Assembly: GCA_029883965.1 (NCBI GenBank)
Contig: JAOUIN010000038.1
Coordinates: 1-14,240 of the forward strand
DNA from: Betaproteobacteria bacterium
GTDB taxonomy: Bacteria > Pseudomonadota > Gammaproteobacteria > Burkholderiales > SG8-41
Reading direction: 5' to 3'
Length of the DNA: 14,240 bases
The notes under the pieces were generated by a model that was not told where the DNA came from, did not search any database, and saw only the letters and a program-made list of their open reading frames with translations. The translations under genes were made by a program, and so were the position numbers. This document shows positions 6,250 to 11,763 of this stretch, piece after piece. The first letter of the stretch is position 1. The number at the start of each line of letters is the position of its first letter.

Positions 6250-7412
6250 CAATGCGGTCCGTACCCGAGAAACTGCAGCAGGTCTTCCTGCTGCGCCATC
6301 GTATCGTTGTATCCGAGCTGAATCAGTGCGCGACAATAGGACTTCTCGAACAGCACGTACGACAACAGATTGGAGCCGGTCTGCTTCATGCCGCCGACCG
6401 TGCGCAGCAGCATTCTGATCACCCGCGGCAACTCATGCGCATACTGCGTGGCGATCTGGCTCAGCGGAATACTCGGGGTCAGCACGCGGAATTCAACGGC
6501 CCGCAATGACAGGTTCTGTGACTGCAGAGTCTCGGGCGGGATTACGCTCAATGTGCGATTGATGCGCTGCAGGCGCTCGAGATCAACCTCGAGGCCATCG
6601 AGGAAAATGCTGTCGAGCGCGTGCCCTGCGATCTGCGCCAGCGACGGGTAGCCGTTGGTCGGCACCCGTGGAGAGGCCTGGCGCGACTGGCGACCGACAC
6701 CGATGACCAGTAAACGGTCCGCCCCCAGGTGCAGCGCCGGGCTCACCGGCGCCACCTGCCGCATCGAACCGTCGCCGAAGTATTCGCGATTGATGTGCAC
6801 CGGCGGGAAAATGAACGGCAATGCGCTGGAAGCCATCAGATGCGACAGGCCGATGGGCATGGCGACGCCGACACGGCGCGCGCGCTCCCATCCTTCAAGA
6901 CTGGCGTGCCCCTGATAAAAAGTCACCGACTGCCCGCTGGTATAGCCCGAGCAGGTCACCGCAAATGCCGTCAGGTCGCCAGCGTCAACGCACCGGCCGA
7001 TCGCCGGAAAATCGATGTGGCGCTCAAGTAGCCTCGCCAGCGGCGCATTGTCGAGCAGCGAAACCGGTCCCTCGGAGAGGCGCCCCCCCGACACAGCCGC
7101 AAGCATCCAGCGCGCGCTGTTGGCCAGTGCACCGTAAGCATCCGCGCGGTACACATGGTGCACATGAAAATTCTTCCAGACCGTCATCAGCCGCCGCACA
7201 CCGCGCCGGAAATTGGAACCGTCGGTCGCCAGCACTGCGGCATTGATCGCGCCTGCCGATGTGCCGCAGATGATCGGAAACGGATTGCGCACGGCTTTGG
7301 GCAGCATTTCGTACAGCGCGCGCATGACTCCGACCTGGTAGGCAGCGCGCGCACCACCACCGGTCATGATCAGACCGACAGAGGGGTTTTTCGTCGTCGC
7401 GGCAGCGGGCAT
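6249..7412 (-). CDS. Patatin-like phospholipase family protein
   Basis: A 387-residue lipid acyl hydrolase with the Ser-Asp dyad of patatins. The oxyanion-hole motif GGGARAAYQVGV lies at 18-29, the nucleophile elbow GTSAG at 50-54 (Ser52), and the catalytic aspartate is D214 in YFGDGSMRQ. There is no signal peptide and no clear membrane helix, so a cytoplasmic or membrane-peripheral location is likely. The C-terminal region beyond residue about 300 (helical, ending YNDTMAQQEDLLQFLGYGPH) is shared with bacterial housekeeping patatins and is unlike that of secreted ExoU-type toxins. The ATG at 7412 has only a weak purine stretch upstream and follows ybaK by 34 bases; its stop overlaps the DUF938 start. 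A run of seven G (coding strand, about codons 109-111) is present. A probable role is phospholipid turnover (inference). Confidence 0.94.
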   Translation of the reverse strand: MPAAATTKNPSVGLIMTGGGARAAYQVGVMRALYEMLPKAVRNPFPIICGTSAGAINAAVLATDGSNFRRGVRRLMTVWKNFHVHHVYRADAYGALANSARWMLAAVSGGRLSEGPVSLLDNAPLARLLERHIDFPAIGRCVDAGDLTAFAVTCSGYTSGQSVTFYQGHASLEGWERARRVGVAMPIGLSHLMASSALPFIFPPVHINREYFGDGSMRQVAPVSPALHLGADRLLVIGVGRQSRQASPRVPTNGYPSLAQIAGHALDSIFLDGLEVDLERLQRINRTLSVIPPETLQSQNLSLRAVEFRVLTPSIPLSQIATQYAHELPRVIRMLLRTVGGMKQTGSNLLSYVLFEKSYCRALIQLGYNDTMAQQEDLLQFLGYGPH

Positions 7413-7446
7413 GGCGTGGTGTGTCTTTCAGCGGAACACTATACGA

Positions 7447-7935
7447 TCAGTTCCTATTAGCGGCAGAAACCAGCCCCGGGTTGAGCAGATCGACCACCAC
7501 CTGCGGCGCAATGCCGACCAGAAACCCGCGACTGCCGCCGTTGACATAGATCCGCGGCAGGTCAAGCACGGTCTGCTCCAGATAAACCGGCATTTTTTTC
7601 CGCGTGCCAAAGGGAGAAGTGCCGCCGACACGATATCCCGTATGGCGTTCGGCCACCTCGGGCCGGCAGGGTTCAATCCGTTTGACGCCGACGATACGTG
7701 CCAGCGCCTTGGTCGACACTTCGCAATCGCCGTGCATCAGCACGATACAGGGTTGCGCCGCGTCATCCTGCATGATCAGCGTCTTGACGACGGCATGCTC
7801 ATCGACACCCAGTTCGCGGGCGGATACTGCGGTACCGCCACGTTCCTCATAGGTGTAAAAATGCGGCGTGAACTCAACGCCCGCGGCACGCAACGCCAGC
7901 ACCGCCGGGGACGACGGCATGCGCGGCACGCTCAT
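7447..7935 (-). CDS. ybaK: Cys-tRNA(Pro)/Cys-tRNA(Cys) deacylase, YbaK/EbsC family
   Basis: YbaK removes cysteine mis-attached to tRNA(Pro) by prolyl-tRNA synthetase, acting in trans in the cytoplasm. The 162-residue product has the family length and fold. Visible features are SPAVLALRAAGVEFTPHFY (9-27) at the N-terminus, the conserved lysine K51 in HAVVKTLIM, and the C-terminal YRVGGTSPFGTRKKMPVY block (101-118), matching the YbaK GG-SP-G-KK signature. I place the start at the ATG at 7933-7935, which forms an ATGA overlap with the stop of the upstream Nudix gene. The longer reading from 7956 adds only seven residues overlapping that gene. It is the second gene of a minus-strand cluster. Confidence 0.94.
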   Translation of the reverse strand: MSVPRMPSSPAVLALRAAGVEFTPHFYTYEERGGTAVSARELGVDEHAVVKTLIMQDDAAQPCIVLMHGDCEVSTKALARIVGVKRIEPCRPEVAERHTGYRVGGTSPFGTRKKMPVYLEQTVLDLPRIYVNGGSRGFLVGIAPQVVVDLLNPGLVSAANRN

Positions 7936-8588
7936 GGCTGGCGAAACATCCGGCACAGGCTGTAGAGCATGCCCGCAGTTGCGCCCCAGATGTACCGGCC
8001 TTCCCAGGGGATGGCCAGGTAATGACGGTGACGACCGCGAAAATGATACTCGCGGCGCTGGTAGTTGGCCGGATCGAGGAAGTGGTCCAAAGGCGCCTCG
8101 AATATGTCGGCCACTTCAAAGGCATCCGGTTCGACATCAAACGGCGGTTCGATCCAGCCAACCACCGGCGTAATGCGGAAGCCGGACGGAATCTCGTAGT
8201 TGGGCAGCCGGCCAAGCAGCGTGATCCGGTTGCCCGCGAGGCCCACTTCTTCTTCCATTTCACGCAACGCCGTGGCTTCGCGATCGGCGTCTCCCGGATC
8301 GACGCGGCCGCCGGGGAAACTCACCTGGCTGCCGTGGTCGCGCAGATGCTCCGTGCGCTGGGTCAGCAGCACCTGCACGCCTGCCGCACGATTGACCAGC
8401 GGCACCAGCACCGCGGCCTCGGTGACGCGTACGCCTTCTTTCAGCGCAATGGTATGCAGATCGTCATGCTCATGCTCCGGCGCCGGTTGTCTGAGCCGGT
8501 CGGAAATCATGTCGCGCGACAGCGGGAATAATCGCTGGCCGGCGGATGTTGGCGGTGTAGTAATCACGGCGGCACCGGAAAATAGCAT
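7932..8588 (-). CDS. Nudix hydrolase, CoA pyrophosphatase (NudL/YeaB) type
   Basis: The family cleaves coenzyme A and its thioesters to 3',5'-ADP and phosphopantetheine species. Two signatures show this. The CoA-subfamily motif at residues 74-94 reads LLTQRTEHLRDH, then GSQVSFPGG. The Nudix box follows, with REMEEEVGL (109-117) providing the metal-binding glutamates. The start is uncertain. I use the ATG at 8586-8588 (218 aa) because a promoter-like pair lies just upstream. The ATG at 8510 (192 aa, MISDRLRQ) also fits the family, and a reading from 8828 (298 aa) would run through the divergent intergenic region and the start of the small secreted-protein gene, so I reject it. No good Shine-Dalgarno precedes either favoured start. 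The stop overlaps ybaK (ATGA). It is probably the first gene of the four-gene cluster ending at 5623. Confidence 0.9.
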   Translation of the reverse strand: MLFSGAAVITTPPTSAGQRLFPLSRDMISDRLRQPAPEHEHDDLHTIALKEGVRVTEAAVLVPLVNRAAGVQVLLTQRTEHLRDHGSQVSFPGGRVDPGDADREATALREMEEEVGLAGNRITLLGRLPNYEIPSGFRITPVVGWIEPPFDVEPDAFEVADIFEAPLDHFLDPANYQRREYHFRGRHRHYLAIPWEGRYIWGATAGMLYSLCRMFRQP

Positions 8589-8610
8589 TAGTAATTGATT
8601 TAAAAAGGAA

Positions 8611-8639
8611 ATATTACCCGCCGGCGGTTCGCCTGTCAC
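8611..8639 (-). promoter_or_regulatory. Candidate promoter of the Nudix-ybaK-patatin-DUF938 cluster
   Basis: On the minus strand, GTGACA (8634-8639; five of six to consensus) and TAATAT (8611-8616; four of six) are separated by 17 bases. The predicted start near 8604 leaves a leader of about 15 A/T-rich bases before the ATG at 8588. This favours 8588 over the upstream readings for the Nudix start. It lies in the 157-base divergent region shared with the small secreted-protein gene. Confidence 0.5.
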
Positions 8640-8745
8640 GCCGGTCAGCAGCATCAGCATGCCACTGCCATCAAAGTAGCACCCCGCACAGCGATCAGGC
8701 ATAAACTGGCAGGCGACTTCCCTCAAACCCACTTTGGAGAATCCC

Positions 8746-8988
8746 ATGAAACTGACCCCGATGATACTTGCAGCAACCCTGGCACTGGCGAGCGGAACCG
8801 TATTCGCCAGCAGCTGCCCGAAACACATGAAGGCGATCGACGCGGCCTTGCCTGGTGCAAAAATCAGCGCGGCGCAAATGGCGGATGTGAAAAAGCTGCG
8901 CGCTGAAGGTGAAGCTTTTCACAAGGCCGGCAAACACGCCGAGTCCATGGAAGCGCTCGGCAAGGCCGAGAAAATGCTCGGCATCTGA
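8746..8988 (+). CDS. Small secreted protein of unknown function (80 aa)
   Basis: I do not recognise a characterised family. The product has a clear Sec signal peptide: MKLTPMILAATLALASGTVF with probable cleavage after A21 (VFA|S). The mature chain of about 59 residues is largely helical and lysine/alanine-rich. It begins SSCPKHMKAIDAAL with a single cysteine (C24), and then contains ADVKKLRAEGEAFHKAGKHAESMEALGKAEKML (46-78), which looks like one TPR-like or coiled helix pair. The ATG at 8746 has GGAG (8737-8740) at good spacing; a TTG four codons upstream (8734) would place that Shine-Dalgarno inside the gene and is less likely. It is transcribed alone, divergently from the Nudix gene, and ends in a strong terminator. 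The periplasmic location is inferred from the signal peptide; no function can be proposed. Confidence 0.85.
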   Translation: MKLTPMILAATLALASGTVFASSCPKHMKAIDAALPGAKISAAQMADVKKLRAEGEAFHKAGKHAESMEALGKAEKMLGI

Positions 8989-9012
8989 CCCGTTCACTCG
9001 ACTATGTCAGCG

Positions 9013-9042
9013 ATCCCCGCCGTTCAGGCGGGGATTTCTTTG
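9013..9042 (+). terminator. Strong rho-independent terminator of the small secreted-protein gene
   Basis: Perfect 9-bp stem ATCCCCGCC (9013-9021) / GGCGGGGAT (9027-9035) with the 5-base loop GTTCA, followed by TTCTTTG. It begins 24 bases after the stop at 8988 and is oriented for the plus strand. The last codons and stop of the convergent MOSC gene lie within it: the minus-strand TGA (9024-9026) is in the loop and its final Ile-Pro-Ala codons form one arm. Confidence 0.9.
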
Positions 9043-9530
9043 TACGCCACTGGATCTCCGATACTGATGACGCCGCCGGTGATCACGCGGGCAATAATGC
9101 CGCCGTGACCGCGCATCGCGTTATAGCCGCCGGCACCCAGCACCTCCTCCATGCGCGAGCACGGCTCGCACAGCCCGGCACCCTCGAACACCACACCGCC
9201 GATGTCGAAGCGGGTATCGCGCAACGCCAGCAGATTGATACCTGACACGACCAGATTACGGCGCGTCAGTGCCGGATCAACAGCATCGCGCCCGAGCAGC
9301 ATGGCTACTGCAGCCAGATGTTCAGCCTGGATCAGCGTCACCTGCCGTTTACTGCCGGGTTTTTTCGCCCTGTGATCGCCGACCAGTCCGTGGTCGGCCA
9401 GCACCTCGACATGATTGACGCCGAGCAGCGGCACCCGCCGCGCGGGTCGCAGGCCGATCCAGTCCAGCCTGCCCGTGCGGGGGAAGGTTTCCATCAACGC
9501 GCGCAACGGACTGCCGGGATTGAGCTTCAC
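9024..9530 (-). CDS. MOSC-domain protein
   Basis: MOSC domains (MoCo sulfurase C-terminal; YiiM/YuaD relatives) are beta-rich modules thought to handle sulfur on a conserved cysteine, often linked to molybdenum cofactor chemistry or detoxification of N-hydroxylated bases. The 168-residue product is a stand-alone domain. Visible blocks are WIGLRPARR (24-32), LADHGLVGDHRAKK (44-57), QVTLIQAEHL (63-72), TRRNLVVSGINLLAL (89-103) and GLCEPCSRMEE (119-129), with C121/C124 as candidate active cysteines. The first codon is GTG at 9528-9530, nine bases after the SDR stop. ATG at 9494 (METFPRTG, 156 aa) is a possible alternative, although relatives usually have a few residues before this point. It is the last gene of the minus-strand maeB-fumC-SDR-MOSC series. 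The substrate is unknown. Confidence 0.9.
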   Translation of the reverse strand: MKLNPGSPLRALMETFPRTGRLDWIGLRPARRVPLLGVNHVEVLADHGLVGDHRAKKPGSKRQVTLIQAEHLAAVAMLLGRDAVDPALTRRNLVVSGINLLALRDTRFDIGGVVFEGAGLCEPCSRMEEVLGAGGYNAMRGHGGIIARVITGGVISIGDPVAYKEIPA

Positions 9531-9539
9531 CAGGCCGGC

Positions 9540-10277
9540 TTACCAGCTGATGAGCTTGCGGTTGCGGAAAAAACCGCCCGTCGGGCCGCGTGGCGGCAAA
9601 GTCGCCAGCCAGACTGCGGTATCAGCGCCCTGCGCCGCCGTGCGCGGCGCCTTCGCTCCGCCCATGCGCGTGCGCACCCAGCCCGGACACGCAGCGTTGA
9701 CCAGCACACCCTTGCCGCGTGTTTCAGCAGCCAGTGTTGCGGTCAGCGCATTCAGCGCGCATTTCGAAACACGATAAGCGGGAGTGCCAATGCCCATGCC
9801 TTTCAACTGGCCCAGACCGCTGGACATATTGACGATGCGACCGTAACCGGCGGCCAGCATCAGCGGCGTTGCCGCCTGCACCAGCAACAGCGGGCCGTAA
9901 AAATTGGTCGCAAGCGTTTTTCGAAAAACCGCAGGACTGGATCCGACCACGCGGGCGCCGTGCGGGTCCGCCAGGATGCCGGCATTGTTGACCAGCACAT
10001 CGATGCGGCCGTGCCGCCTGATGATCGCCCTGACCGCAGCACGGACGCTGACCGCGCTGCTCACATCAAGGCGTTGCACATCGATGTCGAGTCCTTCGCC
10101 GCGCAGCCGCTGCGCGGCCGCACGCCCTGCCGCCGCACTGCGACTGGCGAGCACGACGGTCAGGCCCGCTTGCGCAAGCTGGCGGCTGATTTCGTAGCCG
10201 ATGCCGCGGTTGCCGCCGGTGACCAGCGCAATGCGCCGGCCCGGATTAGCCTGATCACGCTTGCGCTTGCCTGCCAT
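9540..10277 (-). CDS. Short-chain dehydrogenase/reductase (SDR), carbonyl-reductase-like
   Basis: A 245-residue classical SDR using NAD(P)(H). The cofactor motif TGGNRGIG lies at 20-27, NNAG at 97-100, the catalytic serine in IVNMSSGLG (148-156), and YRVSK at 168-172 (Y168, K172). The dinucleotide fold after beta-2 has ASRS (44-47), where an arginine usually indicates NADP(H) preference. The GxxRGIG...TNFYGPLL pattern is closest to carbonyl reductase-like SDRs. The C-terminus TGGFFRNRKLISW closes the fold at normal length, so the first dozen basic residues (MAGKRKRDQANP) are an N-terminal extension. Start ATG 10277 has TAAGGT upstream, overlapping the fumC stop, with a 12-base gap, which implies co-transcription with fumC. 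The substrate is not predictable. Confidence 0.94.
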   Translation of the reverse strand: MAGKRKRDQANPGRRIALVTGGNRGIGYEISRQLAQAGLTVVLASRSAAAGRAAAQRLRGEGLDIDVQRLDVSSAVSVRAAVRAIIRRHGRIDVLVNNAGILADPHGARVVGSSPAVFRKTLATNFYGPLLLVQAATPLMLAAGYGRIVNMSSGLGQLKGMGIGTPAYRVSKCALNALTATLAAETRGKGVLVNAACPGWVRTRMGGAKAPRTAAQGADTAVWLATLPPRGPTGGFFRNRKLISW

Positions 10278-10289
10278 GCAGCGCGGACC

Positions 10290-11714
10290 TTATTTTTTCT
10301 TCGACGCTTTCTTCGGCGCCGTGATCTTGATGCCGACCATGCCCTCAGGCTTGACCCACTGATCGAACTGCTGCGCGGTCAGATGGCCCAGCGCAACGGC
10401 AGATTCCTTCAGCGTCAGGCCCTTCTTGTGCGCGTTCTTGGCAATCGCCGCAGCATTGGCATAACCGATGTGCGGATTCAGCGCCGTCACCAGCATCAGC
10501 GATTCGCGCATCAACTGGTCGATGCGCTCAAGGTTCGGTTCGATGCCGACCGCGCAGTGCTCGTTGAAGTTCTCGCAGGCATGCGCAAGCAGGTGTGTAC
10601 TCTGCATGAAGTTGCGGATCACCATCGGACGGAAGACGTTGAGTTCGAAATTACCCATGGAGCTGCCTACGTTGATCGCAACATCGTTGCCAAACACCTG
10701 GCAGCAGACCATGGTCATCGACTCGGACTGGGTCGGATTGACCTTGCCCGGCATGATCGACGAGCCGGGTTCGTTCTCCGGGATGCTCAGTTCACCGATT
10801 CCGCAGCGCGGTCCGCTGGCCAGCCAGCGTATGTCGTTGGCGATTTTCATCAGGGCCGCAGCGAGGGTCTTCAGTGCACCATGGGCATTCACTACGCCAT
10901 CGCAGGATCCCAGCGCTTCGAACTTGTTCGGTGCAGTGACAAAAGGCATGCCGGTCAGCTTCTTCAGCTGCGCCGCGACGTCCTTGGCGAACTTCGGGTG
11001 TGCGTTGAGTCCGGTCCCGACCGCGGTACCGCCGAGCGCCAGTTCACAAAGGTGCGGCAGCGCGGCGTCTATGTGTTTCATTGCGTGGTCGAGCTGGGCG
11101 ACATAGCCTGAAAACTCCTGACCCAGCGTCAGCGGCGTCGCGTCCTGCAGGTGCGTACGGCCGATCTTGACGATGTGCATCCACGCTCGCGATTTCCTGT
11201 CGAGCGTGTTGCGCAACTTCCTGATCGCGGGCTTCAACTGTTCTTCCAGCGCGATGACCGCGGCAACATGCATCGCCGTCGGAAAGGTGTCGTTGGAGGA
11301 CTGCCCCTTGTTGACGTCGTCGTTCTCGTGCACCAGCCGCGCCGCACCGCGCTTGCCACCGAGGATCTCGGAGGCCCGGTTGGCCAGCACTTCGTTGACA
11401 TTCATGTTGGTCTGCGTGCCAGAGCCGGTCTGCCACACCACCAGAGGGAAATGTTCGTCCCACTGCCCCGTGAGCGCTTCATCGGCCGCCTTGACGATGG
11501 CGCCGCCCTTCTTCCTGTCGAGCACGCCCAGCGCCATGTTGGTCAGCGCTGCCGCCTTTTTCACCATGACCTGCGCGTGCACGACCGGCAGCGGCATAGT
11601 TTCGCCGGGAAAATGGAAGTGATGCAGGCTGCGCTCGGTTTGTGCACCCCACAGCATGCGGTCGGGAACCTGGATTTCGCCCATGGTGTCGTGTTCGGTA
11701 CGGAATTTAGCCAT
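10290..11714 (-). CDS. fumC: Fumarate hydratase, class II
   Basis: Oxygen-stable, iron-free fumarase of the TCA cycle that interconverts fumarate and L-malate as a cytoplasmic homotetramer. The 474-residue chain contains the family blocks: VWQTGSGTQTNMNVNEV (93-109), GQSSNDTFPTAMH (137-149), GRTHLQDATP (185-194, catalytic base H188), and the fumarase/aspartase signature GSSIMPGKVNP (317-327) with the catalytic serine on the flexible loop. It is slightly longer than usual (about 460-467) because of a lysine-rich tail, ITAPKKASKKK. The start ATG 11714 gives the typical N-terminus FRTEHDTMGEIQVP; no strong Shine-Dalgarno is seen. It lies 45 A/T-rich bases downstream of maeB and 12 upstream of the SDR gene. 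Identification is certain at the fumarase level. Confidence 0.98.
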   Translation of the reverse strand: MAKFRTEHDTMGEIQVPDRMLWGAQTERSLHHFHFPGETMPLPVVHAQVMVKKAAALTNMALGVLDRKKGGAIVKAADEALTGQWDEHFPLVVWQTGSGTQTNMNVNEVLANRASEILGGKRGAARLVHENDDVNKGQSSNDTFPTAMHVAAVIALEEQLKPAIRKLRNTLDRKSRAWMHIVKIGRTHLQDATPLTLGQEFSGYVAQLDHAMKHIDAALPHLCELALGGTAVGTGLNAHPKFAKDVAAQLKKLTGMPFVTAPNKFEALGSCDGVVNAHGALKTLAAALMKIANDIRWLASGPRCGIGELSIPENEPGSSIMPGKVNPTQSESMTMVCCQVFGNDVAINVGSSMGNFELNVFRPMVIRNFMQSTHLLAHACENFNEHCAVGIEPNLERIDQLMRESLMLVTALNPHIGYANAAAIAKNAHKKGLTLKESAVALGHLTAQQFDQWVKPEGMVGIKITAPKKASKKK

Positions 11715-11733
11715 AAGGATCAGTCTGTTAAAA

Positions 11734-11763
11734 AGTAAATAAAAACAAAGGCTTAAATATCAA
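11734..11763 (-). promoter_or_regulatory. Possible internal promoter for fumC
   Basis: On the minus strand, TTGATA (11758-11763; five of six to consensus, and containing the maeB TGA stop) precedes TTTACT (11734-11739; four of six) by 18 bases. The whole maeB-fumC gap is strikingly A/T-rich for this genome. The element would let fumC-SDR-MOSC be transcribed apart from maeB. A/T-rich spacers produce such matches by chance, so support is modest. Confidence 0.35.

Noticed and set aside
6250..6336. N-terminal extension of the DUF938 protein to 237 residues
   Set aside because: The extra 29 residues lie entirely within the patatin gene in another frame, and the family N-terminus begins close to the ATG at 6249.
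7081..7089. Run of seven C (G on the coding strand) in the patatin gene, considered as a phase-variation tract
   Set aside because: Seven G/C bases are short for slipped-strand variation, the frame is intact, and the enzyme looks like housekeeping.
8589..8828. N-terminal extension of the Nudix protein to 298 residues
   Set aside because: It would cover the divergent intergenic region and the start of the small secreted-protein gene, and the added residues do not resemble the CoA-pyrophosphatase family.
9318..11111. A 597-codon open frame on the plus strand opposite the MOSC, SDR and fumC genes
   Set aside because: It crosses three well-identified genes in antisense, its translation is Arg/His/Ala/Gln-rich without any domain, and it is a typical shadow of high-GC codon use.
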